Assembly (NCBI RefSeq): GCF_017352375.1
Contig: NZ_JAFEVR010000008.1
Location: forward strand, 372,001 to 436,000
Reading direction: 5' to 3'
Origin: Mycolicibacterium sp. S2-37
GTDB lineage: Bacteria > Actinomycetota > Actinomycetes > Mycobacteriales > Mycobacteriaceae
Length of the DNA: 64,000 bases
The notes beneath the pieces were generated by a model, which had not been told where the DNA came from, searched no databases, and saw nothing but the letters and a program-made list of their open reading frames with translations. Shown here piece by piece: positions 50,607 to 59,451 of this stretch; within the stretch, counting starts at the first letter, position 1, and every line of letters begins with the position of its first letter. The translations under genes and the position numbers were made by a program.

Positions 50607-51545
50607 CTAGTGGTGATCCGCCATGAGTTCGCGCGCCCCGAGTTCGAACAACTCCGCGGCCACCGAGACCCCCAGCTCTGCGGCCCGGTCCGGAGTTCCG
50701 ACGCCGGACGCGCGGATCACGTCGGATCCGTCCAGCGTCGCCACGCAACTGCGCAGCGACACCTCTTCGAAGATGCGACCGTCCTCATCGATAGACTCGA
50801 CCACCTCGGCGATCGCGCCCACCGGTGCGGAGCAACCCGCCTCCAGTTCGGCGAGCAGGACACGCTCGGCGGTGACCGCCGCCCGTGTGTCGGCGTCGTC
50901 CAGCTCCGACAGCAGTGCGGCGAGCCCGGTGTCGTCCGCGCGGCACTCGACCGCAAGGGCGCCCTGGGCCGGTGCTGGCAACATCTGCACCGGCTCGAGG
51001 GTCTCGGTGACATACGCCAGTCGCCCGATGCGGGCCAGACCCGCACGTGCGACCACGATGCCGTCGAGATCACCGTTGCCAACCCTGTTCAACCTGGTAT
51101 CTAGGTTGCCTCTTAGGGGGCGGATTTCCAAACCGAGACCCAGTGCTCTAAGCTGTGCGGCCCGCCGCGGGCTGGACGTGCCGATCACCGACCCCGCGGG
51201 CAACTCCCCCAGCACCAGGCCGTCCCGGGCCACCAGCGCATCGCGCGCGTCCTCCCGCGGCGGGATGGCAGCGATGACGAACCGCTTGTCGACGGCAGTC
51301 GGGAGATCTTTGTACGAGTGCACCGCAGCGTCGACCCGGCCGTCGGCGATGGCCTCCCGCAGCGCGGCGGTGAACACCCCCACACCGATCTCGGCGATCG
51401 GGCCCTGATTGCGGTCGCCCTCGGTGGAGATGAGCACGAGTTCGGCGGGGTGTCCCTTGGCGATCAGCGCGTCGCGGATGGTGCCGGCCTGGGTGGTCGC
51501 CAGCAGGCTGGCCCGGGTACCGATTCGGATCGGTGGCTTGGTCAA
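50607..51545 (-). CDS. hemC: Porphobilinogen deaminase / hydroxymethylbilane synthase (HemC)
   Basis: A 312-residue enzyme. [36 protein letters not shown] and [34 protein letters not shown] are the substrate-binding blocks; the dipyrromethane cofactor Cys is in [16 protein letters not shown] (about residue 239). The start codon is TTG at 51545, after GGGTAGC. It lies 18 bases downstream of hemA. Confidence 0.96.
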   Translation of the reverse strand: MTKPPIRIGTRASLLATTQAGTIRDALIAKGHPAELVLISTEGDRNQGPIAEIGVGVFTAALREAIADGRVDAAVHSYKDLPTAVDKRFVIAAIPPREDARDALVARDGLVLGELPAGSVIGTSSPRRAAQLRALGLGLEIRPLRGNLDTRLNRVGNGDLDGIVVARAGLARIGRLAYVTETLEPVQMLPAPAQGALAVECRADDTGLAALLSELDDADTRAAVTAERVLLAELEAGCSAPVGAIAEVVESIDEDGRIFEEVSLRSCVATLDGSDVIRASGVGTPDRAAELGVSVAAELFELGARELMADHH

Positions 51546-51563
51546 GTGCTACCCGTTTGTCTG

Positions 51564-52934
51564 CTACTCGGACTTGTCGATGTCGGTCGCCGCCGCACTG
51601 AACGGATCGATTCCCGCGACAAGAGGCAGCTCGCCGCCCGCGACCGCGTCGACGGCCTGCTGGTCGAGCTCGAAGAGTTCCCGTAGCGCCTCGGCGTAGC
51701 TGTCGCCGCCCGGAGCGCTGGCCAGCTGTTTGACCCGGACCGTCGGCGCGTGCAGCAGCTTGTCCACCACGCGGCGCACCGTCTTGGCGACCTCGTCGCG
51801 ATGGGCGGCCTCCAGACCGGGCAGCCGGTGGTCCAGGCGCAGCAGTTCCGCCTCGACCACGTCGGCGGCCCGCTGTCGCAACGCGGTGACCGTCGGGGTG
51901 ACCTCGGCCATTCGCTGGCCTGCCAGATATCCGGCCACCTCGGTTGCGACGATCGTGCGCGCGGCCTCCGCGTCGGATGCCGCGGCGCGGGCCGACGGCT
52001 CCCGCTGGATGCGGTCCATGTCGATGACGTAGACGCCCGGCAGCCCGGCGATCGCCGGGTCGACGTCGCGTGGCATTCCGAGATCGCAGATCACCAGCTG
52101 CCGCTGTTCGGGCCTCCCGGTCAGTCCGCGGTGGGCGTCCGCGAGCGACACCACCGGGCGCACGGCGCCGGTGGAGGAGACCACGACGTCGGCGTCGGCG
52201 AGGGCGGGCGCGATGTCGTCGAAGCTGTACCAATCGGCGGCCACGCCCTGCTCGCGGAGGTTCTCGGCCAGCCGGCGGGCGCGTGGCAGCGACCGGTTGA
52301 CCACGTGCACGCGGTCGATGCCGGCGCGGACGAGGTGCTTGGCCGACAGTGCACCCATGGAACCGGCGCCGATGACGACCGCGGTGCGACCGGCCAGCGA
52401 GCCGAGCTTCGCCTCGGCCATACCGAGCGCTACCGAGACCACCGACGCGCCTGCCGCGTCGATCCCGGTCTCCGCGTGTACTCGCTTGCCGACCGACAGC
52501 GCGCGCTGGGACAACTCGTGCAGGGTGCGGCCGACGGTCTGATTGGCCTCGGCGGACGCGTAGGCGCGCCGGACCTGGCCCAGAACCTGCTGTTCGCCGA
52601 TCACGGCGGAGTCCAGACCACTGGCGACGGCGAAGAGGTGTTCGACGGCCGCCTCGGCGTAGCGCACGTAGGCGTGCTTCGTCAGATCGTTGAGCGACAT
52701 ACCGCTGTGCTCGGCCAGTACCTGCCCGATCACCGAGAGACCGCCGTGGAATGCGTCGACCACCGCATAGACCTCGACGCGGTTGCAGGTGGACAGCACC
52801 ATCGCCTCGGTGACCAAGGACGACTGCAGAAGCTGGTCGACGATCTTGGCCTGGTCGGATTCGTCCGTGCTCAATTGCTCCAGCACAGACACCGGGGCAC
52901 TGCGGTGCGAAACCCCGAACAGCAGAACGCTCAT
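51564..52934 (-). CDS. hemA: Glutamyl-tRNA reductase (HemA)
   Basis: A 456-residue enzyme, the first step of C5 heme synthesis. The catalytic Cys is in [18 protein letters not shown] (about residue 50), [20 protein letters not shown] and [13 protein letters not shown] follow, the NADPH site is [18 protein letters not shown] (about residues 186-203), and the C-terminal dimerisation helix ends the protein. ATG at 52934; the promoter region carries an 18-base tandem repeat. It leads hemA-hemC-hemD-hemB and the small membrane genes. Confidence 0.97.
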   Translation of the reverse strand: MSVLLFGVSHRSAPVSVLEQLSTDESDQAKIVDQLLQSSLVTEAMVLSTCNRVEVYAVVDAFHGGLSVIGQVLAEHSGMSLNDLTKHAYVRYAEAAVEHLFAVASGLDSAVIGEQQVLGQVRRAYASAEANQTVGRTLHELSQRALSVGKRVHAETGIDAAGASVVSVALGMAEAKLGSLAGRTAVVIGAGSMGALSAKHLVRAGIDRVHVVNRSLPRARRLAENLREQGVAADWYSFDDIAPALADADVVVSSTGAVRPVVSLADAHRGLTGRPEQRQLVICDLGMPRDVDPAIAGLPGVYVIDMDRIQREPSARAAASDAEAARTIVATEVAGYLAGQRMAEVTPTVTALRQRAADVVEAELLRLDHRLPGLEAAHRDEVAKTVRRVVDKLLHAPTVRVKQLASAPGGDSYAEALRELFELDQQAVDAVAGGELPLVAGIDPFSAAATDIDKSE

Positions 52935-52995
52935 GGCCTCATCACCACGTCAACCACGTTAATCGTTTATGAGCGTGGCTACCAAATTTCACCTA

Positions 52996-53031
52996 GTTCG
53001 ATTGGTCACCGTCGTTCGATCGGTCACCGTT
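52996..53031. repeat. Two tandem 18-base repeats upstream of hemA
   Basis: Units 52996-53013 and 53014-53031 are identical at 16 of 18 positions; each holds GTTCGAT(T/C)GGTCACC. A further GTTCACC follows at 53029. They lie 62-97 bases upstream of the hemA ATG. Tandem sites with this period suit cooperative binding by a regulator on one or two DNA faces. Confidence 0.65.
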
Positions 53032-53333
53032 CACCGGTTGAGGTCGGCGACCAGCCGCTCTTCGTCGATCTCCCAGTAGCTGTGCTCACGGCCGTCGAGC
53101 AGGACCACCGGCAGCCGGTCGCCGTATTCGGCGCGCAGTGCGGGATCGCCGTCGGCGGCGGCGTTGTCGACGTCGGTCAGGGTGAGCGTGAAGTCCCACT
53201 CGCCGGCCAATTCGGCCAGCCGCGCCGCGACCCGCGCGCAGATGGTGCAGGTTCCCCGGGTCAGCAGAACCACCGAGTGGCGCTCCCCTGATCCAGCGCC
53301 TGCCGAGTGTGTGTTCGCCGCCTGATCCACCAC
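53031..53333 (-). CDS. Glutaredoxin-like thiol-redox protein (Rv0508-like)
   Basis: About 100 residues. After a variable N-terminus, SVVLLTRGTCTICARVAARLAEL holds the CxxC (CTIC), with cis-Pro in GDRLPVVLLDGREHSYWEIDEERL. The DUF836/glutaredoxin-like fold suggests a disulfide reductant, and Rv0508 occupies this place in M. tuberculosis. Tandem GTG codons at 53333/53330 are the likely starts; the longer frame to 53390 overlaps the divergent gene. Confidence 0.82.
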   Translation of the reverse strand: MVDQAANTHSAGAGSGERHSVVLLTRGTCTICARVAARLAELAGEWDFTLTLTDVDNAAADGDPALRAEYGDRLPVVLLDGREHSYWEIDEERLVADLNR

Positions 53334-53356
53334 GTCAGTATCCGCCCTGGGTGTCC

Positions 53357-53368
53357 TAGTGTTGGTCT
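53357..53368 (+). promoter_or_regulatory. Leaderless -10 element for the SerB1-type gene
   Basis: TAGTGT (53357-53362) lies 6 bases before the GTG at 53369, predicting transcription from the start codon. Confidence 0.45.
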
Positions 53369-54250
53369 GTGTCCGAAACCGGGGGTACACACGCCGAGCG
53401 TCAGCAGATCGCCGGTGACGCCAGCGCCGAGGCCGCCGTCACCGAACTGGCCGCCGAGCCCACACCGGCCACACCGGCGCCGCCGCCGGACCTCACGGCC
53501 GCGGCGTTCTTCGACGTCGACAACACGCTGGTGCACGGATCGTCGCTGGTGCACTTCGCCCGCGGCCTGGCCGCCCGCAAGTTCTTCACCTACAGCGATG
53601 TCCTCGGCTTCGTCTACGCGCAGGCGAAGTTCCAGCTCACCGGCCGGGAGAACAGCAACGACGTCGCCGCCGGGCGCACCAGGGCGCTGGCATTCATCCA
53701 GGGCCGGTCCACCGCCGAGCTGGCGGCCGTCGGCGAGGAGATCTACGACGAGATCATCGCCGACAAGATCTGGCCGGGCACGCGTGCGCTGGCCCAGATG
53801 CACCTCGACGCCGGTCAGCAGGTGTGGCTGGTGACGGCGACGCCCTACGAGCTGGCCGCCACCATCGCCCGGCGACTCGGGCTGACCGGTGCGCTGGGCA
53901 CCGTCGCAGAATCAGTCGACGGCGTGTTCACCGGACGGCTGGTCGGCGACATCCTGCACGGCACCGGCAAGGCGCACGCCGTCCGCTCGCTGGCCATCCG
54001 CGAGGGCCTCAACCTGCGTCGCTGTACGGCGTACTCGGACAGCTTCAACGACGTGCCGATGCTCTCGCTGGTGGGCACCGCCGTCGCGATCAACCCGGAC
54101 GCCGCGTTGCGCAGCGTGGCGCGGGAACGCGGCTGGGAGATCCGCGACTTCCGCACCGCCCGCAAGGCCGCCCGCATCGGGGTGCCGTCCGCGGTGGCGC
54201 TCGGCGCGCTCGGCGGAGCGCTGGCCGCCGTGGTGTCCCGGCGCCAATAG
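53369..54250 (+). CDS. serB1: HAD-IB family phosphatase, SerB1-like
   Basis: A 293-residue HAD-IB protein. After a disordered Ala/Pro N-terminus (about 43 residues), motif I is [15 protein letters not shown] with both Asp, motif [10 protein letters not shown], motif III Lys in GTGKAHAV and motif [14 protein letters not shown]. tuberculosis Rv0505c (serB1) is equivalent in place. A C-terminal hydrophobic helix ([18 protein letters not shown]) could tether it to the membrane. Phosphoserine as substrate is not established. Confidence 0.85.
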   Translation: MSETGGTHAERQQIAGDASAEAAVTELAAEPTPATPAPPPDLTAAAFFDVDNTLVHGSSLVHFARGLAARKFFTYSDVLGFVYAQAKFQLTGRENSNDVAAGRTRALAFIQGRSTAELAAVGEEIYDEIIADKIWPGTRALAQMHLDAGQQVWLVTATPYELAATIARRLGLTGALGTVAESVDGVFTGRLVGDILHGTGKAHAVRSLAIREGLNLRRCTAYSDSFNDVPMLSLVGTAVAINPDAALRSVARERGWEIRDFRTARKAARIGVPSAVALGALGGALAAVVSRRQ

Positions 54251-54271
54251 GGGTTGCTGGAACCGCGCTGA

Positions 54272-54286
54272 TAGGCTCGCGCAGTC
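54272..54286 (+). promoter_or_regulatory. -10 element for hadD
   Basis: TAGGCT (54272-54277) lies 9 bases before the hadD ATG, giving a leader of about three bases or none. Confidence 0.4.
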
Positions 54287-54820
54287 ATGGCCATCGCTGA
54301 AGACATCATCGGAACCCACTACCGGTACCCCGACTATTTCGAGGTCGGCCGGGAGAAGATCCGCGAGTTCGCCAAGGCTGTCAAGGACGACCACCCCGCG
54401 CACTACGACGAATCCGCGGCCAAGGAGTCCGGCTACGACGGGCTCATCGCATCGCTGACGTTCCTCGCCGTCGCCGGCCGCCGGGTGCAGGCCGAGATCT
54501 TCAACCAGTTCGACATCCCGATCAACATGGAGCGGGTGCTGCACCGCGACCAGAAGATCACCTTCCACCGGCCCGTTCTCGCGGGCGACAAGCTGTTCTT
54601 CGACTCCTACCTCGATTCGGTGATCGAAGCGCACGGCACCGTCGTCACCGAGGTCCGCGGCGAGGTGAGCGACGAGACCGGCGAGCCGGTGCTGACCAGC
54701 GTCGTCACGGTGATCGGCGAGGCCGCCCACGACGACGAGGCCGACGAGGTGACGGCGAACATCAAGGCGCGCCGGGACGCGGCGATCGCGAAGATGGTCG
54801 CCGGCCAGAACGCCAAGTAG
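54287..54820 (+). CDS. hadD: (3R)-hydroxyacyl-ACP dehydratase subunit HadD-like
   Basis: A 177-residue hotdog (MaoC-N / FAS1-DH) protein. [31 protein letters not shown] is the HadA/HadC-type N-terminus; [24 protein letters not shown] follows the central helix. The catalytic Asp/His pair of hydratase 2 is not evident, as in other non-catalytic Had subunits. The Rv0504c orthologue was named HadD and acts in FAS-II elongation for alpha- and epoxy-mycolates. The cmaA2 gene next to it in M. tuberculosis is absent. Confidence 0.88.
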   Translation: MAIAEDIIGTHYRYPDYFEVGREKIREFAKAVKDDHPAHYDESAAKESGYDGLIASLTFLAVAGRRVQAEIFNQFDIPINMERVLHRDQKITFHRPVLAGDKLFFDSYLDSVIEAHGTVVTEVRGEVSDETGEPVLTSVVTVIGEAAHDDEADEVTANIKARRDAAIAKMVAGQNAK

Positions 54821-54826
54821 GACCGA

Positions 54827-55891
54827 TCAGCCGAAGAACATGTTCCGACGGCCGGCGAGCAGCTGATAGAGGGTCTGCTGAATGGTCTCGCGGACCTGGT
54901 CGGTCAGCTCGAAGGTGATCATCGGATCGTCGGCGGCGCCGTCCTCGTAGTCCTCGGTCGGGATCGGCTCACCGAATTGGATGTGCCACTTCGACGGCAG
55001 CGGTACGACACCGAGCGGCCCGGCGAGCGGAAACAGCGGGGTGATCGGGAAGTACGGCAGGCCGAGCAGCCGCGCGACCAGTTTGACGTCGGCGATCATC
55101 GGATAGATCTCCTCGGATCCGACGATCGAGCAGGGCACGATCGGTGCCCCCGTCCGCAGCGCAGCCGATACGAAGCCGCCGCGGCCGAATCGCTGCAACT
55201 TGTAGCGGTCCTTGAACTGTTTGCCCAGGCCCTTGTAGCCCTCCGGGAACACCGCGGTCAGGTGGCCCGCGGCGAGCAGCCGGTGCGCGTCGGACGCGCA
55301 TGCCATGGTGTGGCCCGCCTTGCGGGCGGCCTGGCCGACCATGGGCAGGTCGAAGACCAGGTCAGCGGCGAGCAGCCGCAGATCCCGGTGCGCGGGGTGC
55401 TTGTCCTTCACGGCCACCGACGTCATCAGTCCGTCGAAGGGCAGCACGCCGGCGTGGTTGGCCACCACGAGCGCGGCGCCCTCGGCGGGGAGGTTCTCGA
55501 CACCGCTGACCTCGACGCGGAACCACGAATTGAACAAACCGCGTAGCAAAGGCAGGAAGACCGCGTTGTTGAGGTGGGAGTCGAAACCGAACTCGTCGAC
55601 CACGTAGTCGCCGGACATCCGCTTGCGCAGGAACTCCGCGGCCGCCGAAATGCGCAGGGCGAGTTCGGTGGGGGCCTCTTCGTGCTGGGCGGTACCGGCG
55701 CCGCCGCGGTGGGCGTCGAGCTCCCGCACCACCGCCGCGATTTGTTCGGCGGAGGCCGGCCTGCCGGGGTCGGCGAGCAGCGACGGGTGCCTTCGTGCGG
55801 TGTCGGACCGGACCGCCGATCGTCGAACGGCCGCCCCCCGGCCTGAGTTACCATGCAGCGGAATGACTTTGGCCTTGGACTCGCCCGCCAC
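54827..55891 (-). CDS. PlsC-type lysophospholipid acyltransferase (Rv0502-like)
   Basis: A 354-residue protein with an N-terminal charged region of about 120 residues, then an acyltransferase domain. Motif I is degenerate, ALVVANHAGVLPFDGLM (NHxxxxxD: His and Asp present, about residues 145-161), motif III TAVFPEGYKGLGKQF, motif IV GAPIVPCSIVGSEE. It transfers an acyl chain to a glycerolipid or glycolipid acceptor. GTG start; GGAGAAGG lies upstream. Confidence 0.87.
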   Translation of the reverse strand: MAGESKAKVIPLHGNSGRGAAVRRSAVRSDTARRHPSLLADPGRPASAEQIAAVVRELDAHRGGAGTAQHEEAPTELALRISAAAEFLRKRMSGDYVVDEFGFDSHLNNAVFLPLLRGLFNSWFRVEVSGVENLPAEGAALVVANHAGVLPFDGLMTSVAVKDKHPAHRDLRLLAADLVFDLPMVGQAARKAGHTMACASDAHRLLAAGHLTAVFPEGYKGLGKQFKDRYKLQRFGRGGFVSAALRTGAPIVPCSIVGSEEIYPMIADVKLVARLLGLPYFPITPLFPLAGPLGVVPLPSKWHIQFGEPIPTEDYEDGAADDPMITFELTDQVRETIQQTLYQLLAGRRNMFFG

Positions 55892-55921
55892 GTCAGTACC
55901 TTCTCCCCGGTTCAGCTCTAC

Positions 55922-56989
55922 CTAATGTCCCCAGCGCTGCGCTACCGCGACCGCGCGCCCCTCCATCGACCGTATCCATCCTGGATCAACGATCGGCGTC
56001 AGTCCACGACCGCGCACGTAATCGTCAAAAGCCTCCGCAGTAGTCCATTTTGGGCTAAAGCGGAGCACCTCGCGCATACGCGTCGTGTCCATCACCCTGC
56101 CGAAGCTCAGATAGTTCATCTGCTCACGGTCAAGTTCAGTGTACTTAGTGGCGCGCAGCAGCGAATCCACTGCCCAGAGCGCTGATCGCGGCACCGGCAG
56201 CGCAATACGCCCGGACCTGCGGATCGCCTGGCTCATCATGATGATCCCCGCGGCCCCGACGTTGAAGGTGCCTGCCTTGCCGGCGATGGTCGCCCGTTCG
56301 AGCGCACCGAGCGCGTCCTGTTCGTGCAGCAGCTGCAGCCGGGCATCCTGCCCGAGCACCGTCGGCACCACGGGGCCGGCCAGGTAGCGCGACAGCGCGG
56401 TATCCATCGCCGGCCCGATCATGTTCGCCAGCCGCAGGATCGTGACCGCGATGTCGGTGCGCCGCCGCCCCAGGCCGCGTACGTAGCCCTCGATGTCCAT
56501 GCTGTCCCGGGCGAACCCCTCGGCCGGCGGCCTGCGGGCGCTGCTGTCCTCGGTGAAGAGGACCGGATCGCGCGAACTCGAGCCGTAGACCTCGGAGGTG
56601 GACTTCAGGACCACCCGGCGGACCGACGGCGCCTTCTGGCAGGCGGCGAACAGCTGGATCGCGCCCATCACGTTGAATTCCTTCAGCGCGGCACGCCCAC
56701 CCGCTCTGGGTGCGTAGGACGCCGCGGCCGCATGCACCACCGTGTCCACATCGCCGTTGCGAATGACCTTGGCGATGAACGGATTACGGATATCTGCGCG
56801 GACGAACTCGGCGCGCCCCATCCGGCGGAGCATGTCCTTGCTCGGCGTCACCGCGTCGACGGCTATGACGTGGTTGATGAGCGGATTCTGTGCCAGCCGG
56901 GCGGTCAGGTAGCCGCCGAGGAACCGGCACGCTCCGGTGACCAGTACCACCTTCGGGTACTGACCGTCCCCCGTCACGGTCGATTCCAC
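55922..56989 (-). CDS. galE2: NAD-dependent epimerase/dehydratase (GalE2-like)
   Basis: A 355-residue extended SDR equivalent to Rv0501. VVLVTGACRFLGGYLTARL has a modified GxxGxxG, VVHAAAASYAPRAGG follows, and VVLKSTSEVYGSSSRDP contains the Ser/Tyr region. The usual YxxxK is replaced (FARDSMDIEGYVRGL), so ordinary UDP-glucose epimerase activity is doubtful. GTG at 56989 is 6 bases from TAGGCT. Confidence 0.85.
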   Translation of the reverse strand: MESTVTGDGQYPKVVLVTGACRFLGGYLTARLAQNPLINHVIAVDAVTPSKDMLRRMGRAEFVRADIRNPFIAKVIRNGDVDTVVHAAAASYAPRAGGRAALKEFNVMGAIQLFAACQKAPSVRRVVLKSTSEVYGSSSRDPVLFTEDSSARRPPAEGFARDSMDIEGYVRGLGRRRTDIAVTILRLANMIGPAMDTALSRYLAGPVVPTVLGQDARLQLLHEQDALGALERATIAGKAGTFNVGAAGIIMMSQAIRRSGRIALPVPRSALWAVDSLLRATKYTELDREQMNYLSFGRVMDTTRMREVLRFSPKWTTAEAFDDYVRGRGLTPIVDPGWIRSMEGRAVAVAQRWGH

Positions 56990-57001
56990 GACGCCAGCCT
57001 A
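56990..57001 (-). promoter_or_regulatory. Leaderless -10 element for galE2
   Basis: On the minus strand TAGGCT (57001-56996) is followed by 6 bases and the GTG at 56989. Confidence 0.45.
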
Positions 57002-57040
57002 ACCGTTGCCGCTGTGAGCCACCCGGCGAGCGGCTGAGGG

Positions 57041-57142
57041 CTACTTGCCGAGTTTTCTGCGCTGCACCCGCGTGCGTCGAAGCAGCTTGCGGTGCTTCTT
57101 CTTCGACATGCGCTTACGACGCTTCTTGATGACTGAACCCAT
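57041..57142 (-). CDS. Small ribosomal subunit protein bS22 (AURKAIP1/COX24 domain)
   Basis: A 33-residue, extremely basic protein ([20 protein letters not shown], ending RVQRRKLGK). It matches Rv0500B in length and content and the bS22 protein seen in mycobacterial ribosome structures, related to mitochondrial mS38. ATG at 57142 with GGAG just upstream. Too short for routine gene finders; codon use and the exact family pattern make it secure. Confidence 0.93.
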
Positions 57143-57169
57143 GAACTCCGCTATCTACGTTTCCTGTGT

Positions 57170-57184
57170 CCGACGCCGCGTCGG
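57170..57184. promoter_or_regulatory. Perfect 15-bp dyad upstream of the bS22 gene
   Basis: CCGACGC-C-GCGTCGG (57170-57184), 28 bases upstream of the bS22 ATG. It could be an operator or a stem in the leader; the GTAGAT-like -10 lies between it and the gene, so as DNA it would sit in the -35 region. Confidence 0.4.
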
Positions 57185-57292
57185 CACGCGATCTGACCCG
57201 TGCCGGACTCGACGTCGGAGTTTGACGTCCAACCCGGATACCTTACCCAAGCGGGGAGCGCGACGCGAAAACGCCCGAACGGCGTCGTGCGC

Positions 57293-57547
57293 CTATCCGG
57301 CGTCGAAGTACGAACTCTCCAACATGTCGTGGACCGCCTTGGCGTGCACCCGGAACGACCGGCCCACCCGCACCGCGGGAAGTTCGCCGTTGTGCACGAG
57401 GCGGTAGACCGTCATCTTGCTGACCCTCATCAGGTTCGCCACCTCGGCGACCGTGAGGAATTGAGCTCGTGGCTGTTGACCGTCGGAAGCGCCGTCCCGC
57501 TTCCCGCCAGCCGAGTCACGTGCCGATGGCCCGTTCGTAGACGTCAT
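57293..57547 (-). CDS. BldC-like MerR-type HTH protein (Rv0500A-like)
   Basis: An 84-residue DNA-binding protein. A polar N-terminus precedes FLTVAEVANLMRVSKMTVYRLVHNGELPAVRVGRSFRVHAKAVHDML (about residues 30-76), an excisionase/BldC helix-turn-helix with wing. BldC controls development in Streptomyces; the mycobacterial homologue's role is not settled. ATG at 57547 is chosen; a longer frame to 57613 runs through the upstream hairpin. Confidence 0.88.
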   Translation of the reverse strand: MTSTNGPSARDSAGGKRDGASDGQQPRAQFLTVAEVANLMRVSKMTVYRLVHNGELPAVRVGRSFRVHAKAVHDMLESSYFDAG

Positions 57548-57576
57548 CGCAACCCAATCCATCAGGCCCGGGCAGT

Positions 57577-57600
57577 TCCAGCGGCTTCCCCACCGCTGGA
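57577..57600. terminator. Perfect hairpin between proC and the BldC-like gene
   Basis: TCCAGCGG (57577-57584) and CCGCTGGA (57593-57600) form an 8-bp stem with an 8-base loop, 85 bases after the proC stop and 30 before the HTH start on the same strand. There is no T-run; it may be a U-less terminator or a leader structure. Confidence 0.4.
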
Positions 57601-57684
57601 CCCACCCGTGCATACACGAGGAGAATAGCGTGGCGGATGGGGTTACTGCGACGGGTGTGGGTTATTCAATCGCAAATCCATGAA

Positions 57685-58557
57685 CTACTCGGATGTAATT
57701 CCTAGCTGCTCAGAGCGGGTTTTCGCGGCTTCGACGGCGCTGGCCACTGCCGACCGCAAACCCCCGCGCTCCAGTTCCCGCAGCCCAGCGGCGGTGGTGC
57801 CGGCCGGCGAGGTAACCGTCGCACGCAGCTGAGCGGCGGTGGTGTCCATCGCAGTGCCCATCGCCGCGTCCCCCGCCGGCTGCGCCTCGTCGAGGCGTTC
57901 GAGCAGCATCGCCGCCGACCCCGCCATGGTCTGCACGACCAGATCGGTGGCCACCGTACGGGAGAGGCCGGCCGCGACGGCGGCGTCCACCAGCGCCTCG
58001 ACCATCAGGAAGAAGTAGGCGGGTCCCGAGCCCGAGACCGCGGTCACCGCGTCCAGCTGTGATTCCGGGACGGTGATGACGCCGCCCACCGCATCGAAGA
58101 GTGCCGAGACCTCTTTGAGGTGCTCGGGGGTGGCGAATCGGCCGGGCGCCAGCGCGCTGACGCCGCCGCCGACGACGACCGGCGCGTTGGGCATGGCGCG
58201 GATGACCGGTGCCCCCGCGGGCAGCTTGTTCTCGTAGTAGGCGGTGGTCACCCCGGCGGCAACGGTGACGAAGACCTGCTCTGCGGTATCGGTCTCGGCA
58301 TTGGCCGCCGCCGCGGCGATGTCGTCGATGACGTGCTCCACGTCGGCCGGTTTCACCGCGACGATCACATAGGTCGCGTTGTCGGTGGCCTCGACGATCG
58401 AGGTGACCAACACCGAGTGCTTCTCGGCGAGGAATTTCGCCCGCTCGGGATGCTTCTCGGCGACCACCAGATCCTTGACCTGCCGACCGGCGCGCAGCAG
58501 CCCGGCGAGCAGCGCCTCCCCCATACTTCCGCCACCGATGATCGCGATTCTGGCCAT
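57685..58557 (-). CDS. proC: Pyrroline-5-carboxylate reductase (ProC)
   Basis: A 290-residue enzyme, last step of proline synthesis. IAIIGGGSMGEALLAGLL binds NAD(P)H, VIVAVKPADVEHVI and IRAMPNAPVVVGGGVSAL are conserved, and the family signature is in the C-terminal dimer domain (VTAVSGSGPAYFFLMVEALVDAAVAAGL; TSPAGTTAAGLRELERGGLRSAV). Length and place match Rv0500. Confidence 0.96.
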   Translation of the reverse strand: MARIAIIGGGSMGEALLAGLLRAGRQVKDLVVAEKHPERAKFLAEKHSVLVTSIVEATDNATYVIVAVKPADVEHVIDDIAAAAANAETDTAEQVFVTVAAGVTTAYYENKLPAGAPVIRAMPNAPVVVGGGVSALAPGRFATPEHLKEVSALFDAVGGVITVPESQLDAVTAVSGSGPAYFFLMVEALVDAAVAAGLSRTVATDLVVQTMAGSAAMLLERLDEAQPAGDAAMGTAMDTTAAQLRATVTSPAGTTAAGLRELERGGLRSAVASAVEAAKTRSEQLGITSE

Positions 58558-58613
58558 GGCTCAAAGCATGGCATCACGACGATGACCCGACCGACCCAGG
58601 CCCGCCTGTCGGC

Positions 58614-59435
58614 TTACTCGGCCGGGGGCACCATCGCCAGTTGCCGGGTCTGCACGACGATGCGGCCGGCGGAGTCGACCACGACGTGGTCCTCGTCGAA
58701 CCACTCCTGGCCGATCTGGGTCGTCGTGCAGATCACCCGCAGCCAGCCGTCGGCGGGCCGGGCACGCAGGTATGCGGTCAGCTGCACGGTGGGCGCCCAG
58801 CCGAATCGGTTGACCCCGAACGTGACCGGCGCCGACACGTCCCCGCACAGCAGCGCGAACAGCACGTCGGGCGCGGCGTCGCGGGGCCGCACCCAGTACT
58901 CGATGACCGGCGGTCCCCCGTCGGAGCGTGGCTGCATGGTCGTCAGCGAGGGACGGATGTCGCAACCGTGCGCGAGGTGCACGATGTCGGCCATCGGATG
59001 ACCCGGTCCGATCGGTTCGAGTCCCGGCGGTGGATCCGGCGTCATCAGCGGCACCACCGGATTCACCGACAGCAGCGGTCTACCGTCGTGTTCGGGCTCG
59101 GCGAGGGTGATCGCCACCCGGACGGCGGTCCGATCCCCCTGATTGAGCTCCACGTCGATCAGCGACACTCGGCGGCCCCGCTTGCGGACCGTGGCCACCA
59201 CCTCCATCGCGCCGGGGTCGGGCGCCCACAGAAAGTTCCCCGACACCGCGATCGGTTCCACACCTGTGTGCCCGTCGCCGCCGGCCTCGGTGCGGGCGGC
59301 TTTCGCGCACAGGGCCAACATCGCACCGCCATGCACCTTCGGACCGATCGTCCAGTGCTCGTTGAGCTCGCCGGCATAGCGCCCGTCGCCGAGCGCGCTC
59401 AGCGCCATGGCATCGGAGAACAGGGTGGATCCCAA
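58614..59435 (-). CDS. Acyl-CoA thioesterase-family (double hotdog) protein
   Basis: A 273-residue TesB-like protein with two hotdog halves. GELNEHWTIGPKVHGGAMLALCAKAA (about residues 20-45) and FLWAPDPGAMEVVATVRKRGRRVSLIDVEL form the first half; the second has DVSAPVTFGVNRFGWAPTVQLTAYLRARP and WFDEDHVVVDSAGRIVVQTRQLAMVP. It lies between proC and the isomerase gene. Substrate unknown. Confidence 0.85.
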   Translation of the reverse strand: MGSTLFSDAMALSALGDGRYAGELNEHWTIGPKVHGGAMLALCAKAARTEAGGDGHTGVEPIAVSGNFLWAPDPGAMEVVATVRKRGRRVSLIDVELNQGDRTAVRVAITLAEPEHDGRPLLSVNPVVPLMTPDPPPGLEPIGPGHPMADIVHLAHGCDIRPSLTTMQPRSDGGPPVIEYWVRPRDAAPDVLFALLCGDVSAPVTFGVNRFGWAPTVQLTAYLRARPADGWLRVICTTTQIGQEWFDEDHVVVDSAGRIVVQTRQLAMVPPAE

Positions 59436-59451
59436 GGGTGTCCTCCGTCGA

